Notes: generated from the sequence alone by a model not told the origin. A stretch of DNA of 15,099 nt from Desulfobacteraceae bacterium UBA2230 (GCA_002348005.1 DDYQ01000014.1:257-15355), one strand, 5' to 3'. Counted from the stretch's first letter, positions 1 through 7,328 are shown. Program-made: numbers and translations.

Positions 1-1157
1 TGGGCGATCATGAAGCCGGAATTCAGCCCGCTGTCTTTCACCAGAAAGGCCGGCAGACCGCTGAGCATGGGATTGACCAGCCGCTCGATGCGCCGTTCGG
101 CGATGTTGGCCAGTTCGGCCACGGCGATCCCCAGAAAATCCATGGCCAGGGCGACCGGCTGGCCGTGGAAATTGCCGCCCAGCAGGAACTCGCCGCTGTC
201 GCTGAAGATCAGCGGGTTGTTGGTGGCCGAGTTCATCTCGGTTGCGATCACCCGCCGCACGTAGTCAATGGCGTCACGACTGGCACCGTGCACCTGGGGC
301 GAACAGCGCAGGGTATAGGCGTCCTGGATGCGCTTGCAGTCCTTGTGGCTTGAAATTATTTCACTGTTGCGGACAAGGCGCAGCATGTTGTCGGCGGCGA
401 TGGCCTGGCCCGCATGAGCGCGGACTTTGTGGATGCGTGGATCGAACTCGGTGCGGCTGCCCATGAGGACTTCCAGACTCATGCTGGCGGCGATATCGAT
501 CAATTTGGCGAGGCGCAGGGAATCCAGAACGGCCAGGGCCCCCAGGGCGGTCATCACCTGGGTGCCGTTGATCAGGGCAATGCCCTCTCCCGATAGCAGG
601 CGGATCGGTTCCAGATTACAGCGCTTGAGGGCTTCGGCGCCGGTCAGCCGCTCGCCGTTCAGGAATGCCTCGCCCTTGCCGATCAGCACCAGCGCCATGT
701 GCGCCAGAGGGCACAGGTCACCGCTGGCGCCTACCGAGCCTTGTTCGGGAATCGCCGGGTGAATTCCGGCATTCAACATTTCGATCAGCTGTTGCACGGT
801 CGATCTGCGCGCACAGGAGTGGCCCAGCGCCAGTTCCCGGATCCGCAGCAGCATGATCGCCCTCACGGCCGCCTCGTCGAACAGAGGGCCTACGCCGGCC
901 GCGTGGCTCATCAGCACATTTTCCTGCAGTTGGCGGGTGTCGGATGGGGAGATGATCACATCGCTCATGGCGCCAAAGCCGGTGGTCACACCGTAAATGG
1001 CGCGTCCCTGGCGGACCCACTGGTCGATCAGTCCTCCCGAAGCCTCCAGGCCGGAGGCGCTGTGAGGGCCCAGTTCAACCCGGGCGCCGTGACGCGCCAC
1101 CGCCAAAAGGTCGGCCAGTTCAAGAGGGCGGTCATCGATGGTGATGGTCGTGTTCAT
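1..1157 (-). CDS. hutH: Histidine ammonia-lyase (3' end cut by window edge)
   Basis: Cytosolic lyase that deaminates L-histidine to urocanate, the first step of histidine breakdown. The 385 visible residues are the N-terminal three quarters of a protein usually about 510 long; the C-terminus lies left of the window. Seen: Y55 in YGVTTGFG, the substrate-selectivity pair Ser84-His85 in LMSHAAGVG (the histidine type; tyrosine and phenylalanine lyases carry HL or FL there), the MIO cofactor triad Ala-Ser-Gly at 144-146 in GSVGASGDLCPLAHM, and later LINGTQ, EMNSATNNP and GGNFHGQP. The residue after GDL is Cys where Ala is usual. An in-frame ATG two codons upstream (1163) is an alternative start; GGA lies a few bases before the ATG at 1157. 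No other hut gene is visible in the window. A related aromatic MIO lyase is possible but less likely given the Ser-His pair. Confidence 0.9.
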   Translation of the reverse strand, partial: MNTTITIDDRPLELADLLAVARHGARVELGPHSASGLEASGGLIDQWVRQGRAIYGVTTGFGAMSDVIISPSDTRQLQENVLMSHAAGVGPLFDEAAVRAIMLLRIRELALGHSCARRSTVQQLIEMLNAGIHPAIPEQGSVGASGDLCPLAHMALVLIGKGEAFLNGERLTGAEALKRCNLEPIRLLSGEGIALINGTQVMTALGALAVLDSLRLAKLIDIAASMSLEVLMGSRTEFDPRIHKVRAHAGQAIAADNMLRLVRNSEIISSHKDCKRIQDAYTLRCSPQVHGASRDAIDYVRRVIATEMNSATNNPLIFSDSGEFLLGGNFHGQPVALAMDFLGIAVAELANIAERRIERLVNPMLSGLPAFLVKDSGLNSGFMIA

Positions 1158-1199
1158 AGGCATTCCGTGTCGACTTTCCGTTTCGAAGGGGACCTGAAA

Positions 1200-1228
1200 T
1201 ATATACGGGGCTTTGTGAACCCTGTCCA
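1200..1228 (-). promoter_or_regulatory. Candidate sigma70 promoter of hutH
   Basis: On the minus strand a TGGACA box (plus-strand 1223-1228) is followed after exactly 17 bases by TATATA (1200-1205). Transcription would start near 1193, about 35 bases before the hutH start. This suggests hutH has its own promoter rather than relying on read-through from the DUF1786 gene upstream. Motif match only. Confidence 0.45.
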
Positions 1229-1320
1229 GAGGCCGCCAGTCGTCCTGGTTTGGAAATAAGGCCACTGCGGCGCCGCCGGCAAACGGTTTCGCTATGCCGC
1301 AAACAGGATCGCGATAAGAT

Positions 1321-2397
1321 TCAGATATATTGAATCGGCTCCATTTGCCGTCTGCGACGCACGGCTTCGAGCAGGCCGACGGTGCCGGTCATCATGTTGT
1401 CGCCCCAGGGTGCCCCCCATTTGATCGATAAGCGGGAGCCGTCCAGCAATCTGCGTTTGGGACCTGTGGCGATGACGGACTTGATGGAATCGAATCCCAC
1501 CGGCCGCCGCAGGTAGGCGCCGTGGCCCCCCTCAGCCAGAATGGCCGCATGGTCGATTCGGCCGTCGGCCAGATCGTGCAGCAAAGTTTCGAGCCGTGCA
1601 AGGGTGATGTCACGGGTGTGGTATTCGAAAAAACCTTCCAGGCTGTCTTGATGTACCACCGCCGCCACTGTATGCGAGGTGGCGATATCCAGTACCGCCA
1701 CGGGATCGGGTCCGGCAGCCTGCCCGTCCTGGGCAGCGCCCAGGATGGCGGCCATCCCGCTGTCCATGACATAAACCTCCGAGGCGCCCAGCCCAGCGGC
1801 CGAAAGCGCCATACTGCGCAGGCGGTTGAAAGCCGGCGGCACCTGATCGCTTCTGAACAGCAATTCAGCCGGGCTGGGCTGTTCAGCCAGCAGGCGCTGA
1901 TAAAGATTATGGCGGAAGTCGAGATGCGAAACACCCGGCGGCGGCACGCCGTGATCCTGACCGCATACGGCCACGACATCGCAGGTTAGGGGGAGTCCCA
2001 GACTGGCCAGGATCTGGATGATGCGCTCGGCCTGGATATCGGCCAGGTGGACAGGGGTGTGGGAGAAGTCGGCTGCAAAGGCTTCGAACGACTCATCGGG
2101 TACGAGGGTGAACCCCCATTCGCGAACTTTATCGAGGTTGTGGTTGAGAGTGGCCGCAGCCGAATGCGAGATCGCCACCGAACTTTCCCGAACGCGATCC
2201 AGCAGCGCCTCGGTGACCGGCCCGCCGCCCATTTCCACCCCCGAAACGGCCAGCGGGCCGCGGCTGCGTTCAATGGTCCACGCCACCTGGCGCACCGGCG
2301 AGGGCGCGACGGCCTTGAAGTGTTCGCCGGACACATCGTCATAGTGCAGAATGTCCAGGGTACCGGCGCCGATATCGAGCATCAAAAAGCGGCTCAT
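1321..2397 (-). CDS. DUF1786 family protein, actin/Hsp70-like (ASKHA) ATPase fold
   Basis: This 358-residue protein matches what I know of DUF1786, often labelled 'pyruvate formate-lyase activating enzyme-related', a label with no clear functional basis. It opens with a glycine-rich phosphate-binding strand, LMLDIGAGTLDIL (residues 5-17), and has a second such strand, VAVLDIATSHTVAAVV, in the second half, as expected for the two lobes of an ASKHA ATPase. ATGPKRRLL and GAPWGDNMMTGTVGLLEA near the C-terminus are also typical of the family. A start 12 codons upstream (2433) is open, but the ATG at 2397 is preceded by AAAGGA at suitable spacing and places the phosphate loop at the N-terminus. It is divergent from the rubredoxin-adenosyltransferase operon. 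Function unknown; nucleotide binding is inferred from the fold. Confidence 0.82.
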   Translation of the reverse strand: MSRFLMLDIGAGTLDILHYDDVSGEHFKAVAPSPVRQVAWTIERSRGPLAVSGVEMGGGPVTEALLDRVRESSVAISHSAAATLNHNLDKVREWGFTLVPDESFEAFAADFSHTPVHLADIQAERIIQILASLGLPLTCDVVAVCGQDHGVPPPGVSHLDFRHNLYQRLLAEQPSPAELLFRSDQVPPAFNRLRSMALSAAGLGASEVYVMDSGMAAILGAAQDGQAAGPDPVAVLDIATSHTVAAVVHQDSLEGFFEYHTRDITLARLETLLHDLADGRIDHAAILAEGGHGAYLRRPVGFDSIKSVIATGPKRRLLDGSRLSIKWGAPWGDNMMTGTVGLLEAVRRRRQMEPIQYI

Positions 2398-2443
2398 GGA
2401 TAAGATTCCTTTCTGATTCCATTCCACCCTCACGGACCGACAG

Positions 2444-2457
2444 GCGCTGCGCAGCGC
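2444..2457. repeat. Perfect 14-bp palindrome in divergent intergenic region
   Basis: GCGCTGCGCAGCGC reads identically on both strands. It lies about 47 bp upstream of the DUF1786 start and about 180 bp upstream of the rubredoxin-like gene. It could be a regulator operator for the divergent pair. No binding protein can be named. Confidence 0.5.
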
Positions 2458-2469
2458 GGCTCTCGCGGC

Positions 2470-2519
2470 GCAGAATTCCCCGCGGCTCGCTTAAAGCGAT
2501 TAGAACATAGGAATTCTGC
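2470..2519. repeat. Nested inverted repeats between divergent genes
   Basis: Arms GCAGAATTCC (2470-2479) and GGAATTCTGC (2510-2519) are a perfect 10-bp inverted repeat around a 30-base loop. Inside the loop, TCGCTT (2487-2492) and AAGCGA (2494-2499) form a second perfect 6-bp dyad separated by one base. The element lies just upstream of the candidate promoter at 2525-2551, a usual place for an operator. The outer arms include GAATTC, itself a palindrome, so part of the symmetry is trivial. Confidence 0.5.
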
Positions 2520-2524
2520 CGGTT

Positions 2525-2551
2525 TTGTCAGGTGTTTTCCGGTATTATATT
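2525..2551 (+). promoter_or_regulatory. Candidate promoter of the rubredoxin-adenosyltransferase operon
   Basis: TTGTCA (2525-2530) is followed after 15 bases by TATATT (2546-2551), about 80 bases upstream of the first gene. The spacing is short of the ideal 17, so this is tentative. It lies immediately 3' of the nested inverted repeat. Confidence 0.35.
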
Positions 2552-2633
2552 GCCAATCCCGGATGCTTCCTGTTAAAGCAAAATTCTTATTAGAAGCCGA
2601 CTATTCGGCGTCGGCGCCATCCAGGAGGTGGCC

Positions 2634-2771
2634 ATGAAATGGCGGTGCATCATCTGCGGTTATATCCATGAAGGCGAGCAGCCTCCCTATCAATGCCCGG
2701 TCTGCGGCGCGCCCGCCAAGATGTTCGAGCGGCTGCCCGACGACCCAGCCGCCTCCGGGGAGCACAGATGA
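2634..2771 (+). CDS. Small rubredoxin-like one-iron protein
   Basis: A 45-residue protein too short for standard ORF cut-offs. It begins MKWRCIICGYIHEGE and carries two CxxC pairs, C5-C8 and C21-C24 (CPVCGAP), separated by 12 residues. That is the compact metal knuckle seen in the C-terminal domain of rubrerythrins and in short rubredoxin-like proteins, so a single Fe(Cys)4 electron-transfer site is expected. AGGAGG at 2623-2628 is a near-ideal ribosome site five bases before the ATG. The stop overlaps the start of the adenosyltransferase gene (ATGA at 2768-2771), so the two are almost certainly translationally coupled. Inference: a cytosolic electron carrier for the flavoprotein and adenosyltransferase downstream. 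Zinc instead of iron cannot be excluded from sequence. Confidence 0.85.
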   Translation: MKWRCIICGYIHEGEQPPYQCPVCGAPAKMFERLPDDPAASGEHR

Positions 2772-3346
2772 AAATTTACACCCGCACTGGCGACCACGGC
2801 AAATCAAGCCTCTTCAGCGGCGAGCGCGTACCCAAGAATCATGCGCGCATTAAGACCTATGGCGAAGTGGATGAACTCAATTCCGTGCTGGGAGCCTTGA
2901 TCGCCTTCCTGCCGGGCGACCGCGAGTTGCTCGAGAGTCAGTTGCGGCAAATTCAATCCGACCTTTTCCAGGCGGGGGCCTGGCTGGCGACCCTGCCGGA
3001 TTCACCAGCCGCCCGGCGTCTGACGCCCTTTACTGCCGACGCCACCCGGCGCCTTGAAGAACAGATCGATGACTTGCAGGCCGGATTGCCCGAACTGAAG
3101 GTGTTCATTCTGCCGGGCGGACACGCTTCGGCAGCCTGGGCCCACCTGGCCCGCACGGTGTGCCGCCGTGCCGAGCGTACGGCGATTGATCTGGCCCAGG
3201 CCGAAGAAGGCCGGGGGCTTGAGGGTTTCGGGCCGGTGCTGACCTATCTGAACCGCCTGTCGGACTACCTTTTCGTGGTGGCCCGCCACTGCAACCAGTC
3301 TGCCGGCGTTGCAGATATCCCCTGGCAGGGGCCGGCGGCCCCATGA
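2768..3346 (+). CDS. pduO: PduO-type cob(I)yrinic acid a,c-diamide / cob(I)alamin adenosyltransferase
   Basis: Transfers the 5'-deoxyadenosyl group of ATP to the cobalt of reduced cobalamin, making the coenzyme B12 needed by mutases and similar enzymes. The 192 residues fit the usual single-domain length. The N-terminal ATP-binding motif is YTRTGDHGKSSLFSGERV (4-21), followed by KTYGEVDELNS (29-39). CRRAER is at 132-137 and LNRLSDYLFVVAR at 161-173, the helices forming the trimer's active site. It starts inside the stop of the rubredoxin-like gene and is followed closely by a flavoprotein reductase gene. The family needs Co(I), so both neighbours are plausible parts of the required reduction chain. 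No C-terminal DUF336-type domain is fused. Confidence 0.93.
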   Translation: MKIYTRTGDHGKSSLFSGERVPKNHARIKTYGEVDELNSVLGALIAFLPGDRELLESQLRQIQSDLFQAGAWLATLPDSPAARRLTPFTADATRRLEEQIDDLQAGLPELKVFILPGGHASAAWAHLARTVCRRAERTAIDLAQAEEGRGLEGFGPVLTYLNRLSDYLFVVARHCNQSAGVADIPWQGPAAP

Positions 3347-3368
3347 CGTCGTTTGGCAGGAGAGGGTC

Positions 3369-4013
3369 GTGTTGCGGCACCCCCTGAAGGCAATCCACAG
3401 AAACTGGCTTACGCCGGATACGTTCGAGCTCCGCGTTGAGCGCCCGGCGGGATTCGCTTTTATTCCCGGACAGAAGGTCCGCTTCATTCAGGAAGATATC
3501 CAGCGCGACTACACCCTGATCAACGCGCCGCAGGACGTGCAGCTGGCGCTGCTGGTCCGCCATATTCCCAACGGCCGCTTTTCGCCGCTGCTGGCCCGCG
3601 CGGATAAGACGCAGGTCTTCACGGTCGAAGGACCTTTCGGTTATTTTGCTTTCCACCCTTCTTCACGTCCCGCCATCTGGGTGGCGACCGGCACCGGCAT
3701 CGCACCGTTTATCGCTTTCGCACGTTCCGGCCGGCATTGCCGCATGCTGCTGCACGGCGTGCGGGAGCCTTCCGAACTTTACTTTCGGGAAGAACTGATC
3801 CGCGCTGCGCATCTCTACACGGGTTGCATTTCCGGGGCGGATGTTCCGGCCGACTGCTTTGGCGGTCGTGTGACCGACTACCTCGAACACCATCTCCCGG
3901 CTGAAAGATGCGACTTCTATCTGTGCGGCCGCATGGAGATGATTGCCGCCGCCATGGACATCATCGACCGGAAATTCGAAGGTTCGCATGTATTCACCGA
4001 GATCTTTTTCTGA
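3369..4013 (+). CDS. Ferredoxin-NADP reductase-like FAD/NAD(P)-binding oxidoreductase
   Basis: A 214-residue flavoprotein with the two FNR domains and nothing else. The FAD-binding barrel has RDYTLIN (46-52), the family RxYS/T-like motif. The NAD(P) domain has VATGTGIAPF (105-114) and CDFYLCGRMEMI (181-192), and the chain ends in EIFF. I place the start at GTG 3369 because AGGAG at 3358-3362 lies six bases before it; an upstream ATG at 3309 would overlap the adenosyltransferase gene by 38 bases and lacks such a site. No iron-sulfur domain is attached, so electrons must go to a separate carrier or directly to a substrate. Being third in an operon with a rubredoxin-like protein and PduO, it may be the cob(II)alamin reduction arm (inference). 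Confidence 0.85.
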   Translation: MLRHPLKAIHRNWLTPDTFELRVERPAGFAFIPGQKVRFIQEDIQRDYTLINAPQDVQLALLVRHIPNGRFSPLLARADKTQVFTVEGPFGYFAFHPSSRPAIWVATGTGIAPFIAFARSGRHCRMLLHGVREPSELYFREELIRAAHLYTGCISGADVPADCFGGRVTDYLEHHLPAERCDFYLCGRMEMIAAAMDIIDRKFEGSHVFTEIFF

Positions 4014-4204
4014 TTCGTTTCAAGGCGCTGCCCCAAACCGGCCCGCCATGTTGCGCGGCTGGTCTGAACGCGCACAGGCGAACGGCTGCGCGGCGGTGCG
4101 AAAGCCGCCGATCGTGCCGGATGTTCCGGGGCGTTTCAGCATGCCTGCCGGACAGGTGCGGTCCGCTGCAACGTGTTGCGGCGCGGCGGAACGGTGAAGG
4201 CGCA

Positions 4205-5107
4205 ATGAGCGCGTCCCCATTGGAAGCCCGCTGGGTCGCCATGGCCGGCCTTGTTTTGGCCGCCCTGCTGTGGGCTTCCTCGTTCGTGGTGCTTAAAGCG
4301 GCGATGGGGCGCTATCATCCCTACATGCTGATCTTCGGCCGGTTGATGGTGGCCTCGATCTGTTTTGTGCCGCTGTTCTATCGCCGCCGCCACCAGCGAC
4401 CCCGGCCAGGCGCCCTGAAATACATTCTGTTCATGAGCCTCTGCGAGCCCTGCCTCTACTTCCTGTTTGAAGTGGCCGCCCTGCAGCGCACGACTGCTTC
4501 GCAGGCCGGCATGATCACGGCTATGCTGCCGTTGATGGTTGCGGTCGGTGCTTATCTGCTGCTGCGTGAAAAACTTACGGCGCCTGTCCTGGCCGGATTC
4601 TCCCTGGCGGTCACGGGGGTGGTCTGGTTGAGCCTGACCAGCGAGGCCACCCAGAGCGCGCCGGATCCGGTCTTGGGCAATTTCCTCGAATTTTTGGCCA
4701 TGATCTGCGCGACCGGCTATATTCTGAGTGCCAAACGGCTTACGACCACCTTCGGCTACTCGCCCCTGATGATCACCGCCGTTCAGGCCCTGATGGGCTT
4801 TATTTTCTACCTGCCGCTGATCTTCCTGCCGGATATCGACTTCCAACTGCACTGGGAGCCCGAGTTTTTCTGGGCTGTTTTATACCTGGGCGCCTTTATC
4901 ACCATGGGCGCGTATGGACTGTACAACTATGGCATCAGCCGGGTTACGGCCGGGCAGGCGACGGCGTTCATCAACCTGATACCGATTTTTTCAGTACTGC
5001 TGGGATGGCTTTTTCTGGGAGAGCGGTTCTCGAGTAGTCAATACCTTGCCGCAGCCATGATCCTGCTGGGTATTTACCTGAGCCAGGGAGCCGGTCGGCG
5101 CCGCTGA
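4205..5107 (+). CDS. EamA/DMT-superfamily permease (10 TM)
   Basis: A 300-residue inner-membrane transporter of the drug/metabolite superfamily. Two EamA repeats are visible, roughly residues 12-142 and 156-295, each with about five hydrophobic helices. Characteristic stretches are AALLWASSFVVLKAAM, RTTASQAGMITAMLPLMV and FINLIPIFSVLLGWLFLGE. The substrate cannot be read from sequence; relatives export amino acids or other small metabolites. The reading frame is open back to 3908, but that part overlaps the flavoprotein gene and encodes an Arg/Cys-rich stretch; the ATG at 4205 has GAAGG just upstream and begins directly before the first helix. The 191 bases between it and the upstream gene hold nothing I recognise. 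It converges on the DUF2845 gene with only six bases between stops. Confidence 0.88.
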   Translation: MSASPLEARWVAMAGLVLAALLWASSFVVLKAAMGRYHPYMLIFGRLMVASICFVPLFYRRRHQRPRPGALKYILFMSLCEPCLYFLFEVAALQRTTASQAGMITAMLPLMVAVGAYLLLREKLTAPVLAGFSLAVTGVVWLSLTSEATQSAPDPVLGNFLEFLAMICATGYILSAKRLTTTFGYSPLMITAVQALMGFIFYLPLIFLPDIDFQLHWEPEFFWAVLYLGAFITMGAYGLYNYGISRVTAGQATAFINLIPIFSVLLGWLFLGERFSSSQYLAAAMILLGIYLSQGAGRRR

Positions 5108-5113
5108 AGCATT

Positions 5114-5401
5114 TCAGCCCCGTTCGGTGGCGATTTCGATCACTCTGCCGCGTTCGAAGGTGATGAAATAGTAGTACCCCGCCAGAGGCCCATAGACCCA
5201 TTCTTCAATCGCGATGTCGATGAATTGGATCTCCAGAGGGGGGCCGCATTTCTCGATCACCATGAACGCCCGATCGCCAAGTTGCACGAAATCGCTACCG
5301 CAGCGCGGCCCGCCGCTTTCCTGCAACGCCAGGGCCGGTCGGCCCGAAACGATTATCAGGGCGATCATCGTCACCAGTATTCCATAGGCCAGTGTTCTCA
5401 T
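5114..5401 (-). CDS. Small secreted DUF2845 protein
   Basis: A 95-residue exported protein of unknown function. Residues 1-25 form a signal peptide (Arg2, a hydrophobic core, then RPALA before the likely cleavage). The mature part starts with CGSDFVQLGDR and contains VIEKCGPP and EEWVYGPLAGYYYFITFERGR, the arrangement I associate with DUF2845. Cys34 and Cys52 could form a disulfide in the periplasm. The ATG at 5401 is preceded by AGGAG; the upstream open frame to 5536 lacks any such support and would bury the signal peptide. It is divergent from the DadA-like gene and converges on the permease gene. Confidence 0.82.
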   Translation of the reverse strand: MRTLAYGILVTMIALIIVSGRPALALQESGGPRCGSDFVQLGDRAFMVIEKCGPPLEIQFIDIAIEEWVYGPLAGYYYFITFERGRVIEIATERG

Positions 5402-5607
5402 AGAACTCTCCTGCACGTTACTCGGGCGTTCACCGCCGGCGACATGCGGGTGCGAAAGTGTAGTTGACCAGTCCGGAAGTGGCCTGGCACTGAGCGTCAT
5501 CGTGTGCAGCGGGCGGCAGGGAAGCCCGATTGACAACCTCCATATTTATTATTAAGCCCATCAAGTATATCATGCGGCACGCGGCGCTGAAAGGGAAGTG
5601 GAGCACC

Positions 5608-6850
5608 ATGGAAATGCAGTATCGAACGGATGTGCTGGTGATCGGCGGGGGAGTCATCGGGCTGGCTTGTGCATACTACCTGGCGGCCAGCGGAAGGCAA
5701 GTGCATCTGCTCGAACAGGAAACCGTCGGCTGGGGTGCGTCGCACGGAAACTGCGGCCTGCTGTTTTTCAGCGATCTGCCGCCCCTGTGCCAGCCCGGCG
5801 CGGTCAAAGCGATCCGCCACCTTCTGGACCGACAGGCACCACTTTTTATTTCGCCGGATTGGGATTTCTCCAAATTCACGTGGCTATTGCGGTTTGCCGC
5901 CAAATGCAATCCGGCCCATCTGCGCCGGGCCGTGATCGCGCGGGCCAGTATGCTGCGGCTCTCCCATCGCCTCTATCGGGAGATGTTCGCCAACGAGCCG
6001 GTCCATTGCGATTGGCAGCGCAACGGCGTTCTGCTGGTTTACAAGGATCAGGCCGACATGGACCGCTACGCTGAAACCAATGAACTGTTGACACCCTACG
6101 GGCTGGAGGCGCAGGCGTTGTCCGGGGCCGAGGCAACGAAGCTGGAGCCTTGCCTGCGGCCGGGCATCTGCGGGGCCTGGTATCATGACATCGACAGCCA
6201 CATCCGGCCTGAGAAGCTGATAAAGGCGCTGCAGGAATTGGTGCGGCGCAAGGGAGTGAACATCGACGAGCAATGCGGGGTGCGCGTTCTGGAAACCGCC
6301 GCTGGCCGAATCACGGCCGCCGTCACCGCCCGCGGCCGATACATTTGTGCTGGCCACCGGTGCCTGGACGCCGCTTCTGACCAAATCGGCCGGAATGCGG
6401 GTGCCGATTCAGGCTGGCAAAGGCTACAGCATCACCCTGCGACGGCCACAGCCATACCCGCGCATTCCCTGTTATCTGTATGGACCGCGCGTGGTGGCCA
6501 CCTCGTGGCCTGATGGCCTGCGGCTGGGTGGCACGTTGGAATTTTCGGGCCTCAATTTGCACCTCGACCACGCCCGGTTGGCGGGTCTCACGCAGGCCGC
6601 TCTCGACTACCTGCGCATCCCTGCGGACCTGTCGATTATGGAAGAATGGGTGGGCATGCGGCCGATGACCCCCGACGACCTTCCGATTATCGGCCGCTCG
6701 CCGGCTTGGCCGAACCTGATCCTGGCCGCCGGCCATGGCATGATGGGGGTGACAATGGCCACCGGCACCGGGCAGTTGGTCGCCGATATAGCCGGAGGCA
6801 TTGAGCCGGCCTTCAATCCCGAACCTTTTAGTCCCGCACGGTTCGGGTAA
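5608..6850 (+). pseudogene. dadA: DadA-type FAD-dependent amino-acid dehydrogenase, disrupted by a frameshift
   Basis: A D-amino-acid dehydrogenase / DAO-family flavoprotein that would oxidatively deaminate amino acids and pass electrons to the membrane chain. The N-terminal half (5608-6336) has the dinucleotide motif GGGVIG (13-18), Glu36 for the FAD ribose, and SHGNCGLLFFSDLPPLCQPG. The C-terminal half continues one frame over: DTFVLATGAWTP, then VGMRPMTPDDLPIIGR and AAGHGMMGVTMATGTG. The frames switch near 6334-6338 (GGCC); removing one base gives VTARG-DTFVLATGAW and a 413-residue protein, the normal length. Without a shift translation ends at 6513. All motifs are otherwise preserved, so this is a recent mutation, a sequencing error or, less likely, frameshifting during translation. 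Start chosen at 5608 (GGAG four bases before); a TTGACA lies at 5530 with only loosely spaced AT-rich candidates for a -10 box. Confidence 0.8.
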
Positions 6851-6853
6851 GGT

Positions 6854-7048
6854 TCAGCGGGCTGCTGGAACCGCATCCCCATGACCCCGGCGCTGTTCTT
6901 TTTCCATGAAATGGATCAAGCATGCCGATCTGAACTTGCAGTAGAGGTCGGGATCTTTGCACCGCAGGCAGGCGCTGCACACTTCGATTCCGTATTTTCG
7001 ACAGGGGTATGTTTGCCGGTCGGCTTCATATTCATTGCAGCACGCCAT
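6854..7048 (-). CDS. Cys-rich 64-residue protein, function unknown
   Basis: I do not recognise a named family. The protein begins MACCNEYEADRQTYPC and holds eight cysteines within the first 44 residues (CC, C, CxxCxxC, C, C), with many charged residues and no signal peptide or membrane segment, so it is probably a cytosolic metal- or cluster-binding mini-protein. AAAGGAGG about six bases upstream of the ATG is a very strong ribosome site, which is the main reason to believe it is expressed. Cysteine density stops around residue 44 and the last 15 residues are a charged tail. Its stop lies three bases from the stop of the DadA-like gene. The cysteine spacing does not match a standard 4Fe-4S ferredoxin. 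Confidence 0.7.
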   Translation of the reverse strand: MACCNEYEADRQTYPCRKYGIEVCSACLRCKDPDLYCKFRSACLIHFMEKEQRRGHGDAVPAAR

Positions 7049-7274
7049 TTGATGCCTCCTTTCACCTTCGGGTGCAGCTTAAGAATCCTTTTCGATGTTT
7101 TGGTTACATGATTCTGCGATCCAAAAATGACAAATATCGTGCTATTCAGGGATGGATATTACAAAAAGGTAATTTAATGTCCGCTCATGCAGGCGTGCCA
7201 AGGACACACATCCATTCGGAATAATGATGTAAACGCACTGAGGTCTGATCCCGCAGGGATGGCAGGCGATTTGC

Positions 7275-7328
7275 TTTTCTTTCGTCTGGACCTGGCCCGG
7301 CGTACGATAGGGTCCAGGCGAAAAAAGA
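7275..7328 (+). promoter_or_regulatory. Long hairpin in the leader of the double-CxxC gene
   Basis: CTGGACC (7286-7292) pairs with GGTCCAG (7311-7317) around an 18-base loop. The stem extends outward through CG and a TTT/AAA run, with one wobble and one mismatch, nearly to TTTT/AAAA at 7275-7328. The 3' side runs directly into AAAGGAG, the ribosome site of the gene at 7340. The T-run precedes and the A-run follows the stem, so it is not an ordinary intrinsic terminator on either strand. It could act as an RNA leader that hides or exposes the ribosome site, or as a DNA operator. Confidence 0.5.

Noticed and set aside
699..1259. 186-residue plus-strand open frame
   Set aside because: Antisense to hutH, whose reading frame carries the MIO motif; no domain in the antisense product.
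2398..2633. Cobalamin riboswitch upstream of the PduO operon
   Set aside because: The location is suitable, but I could not find a B12-box or the expected long conserved core; the distance from candidate promoter to start is too short for one.
3908..4204. Upstream in-frame extension of the EamA permease (to a 399-residue protein)
   Set aside because: It overlaps the flavoprotein gene, encodes an Arg/Cys/His-rich stretch unlike the family, and the ATG at 4205 has its own ribosome site directly before the first membrane helix.
4136..4852. 238-residue minus-strand open frame
   Set aside because: Antisense to the EamA permease; a Gln/His/Arg-rich product typical of reading a membrane-protein gene backwards.
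7275..7328. Hairpin considered as an intrinsic terminator
   Set aside because: The T-run precedes and the A-run follows the stem on the plus strand, so neither strand gives a stem followed by a U-run.
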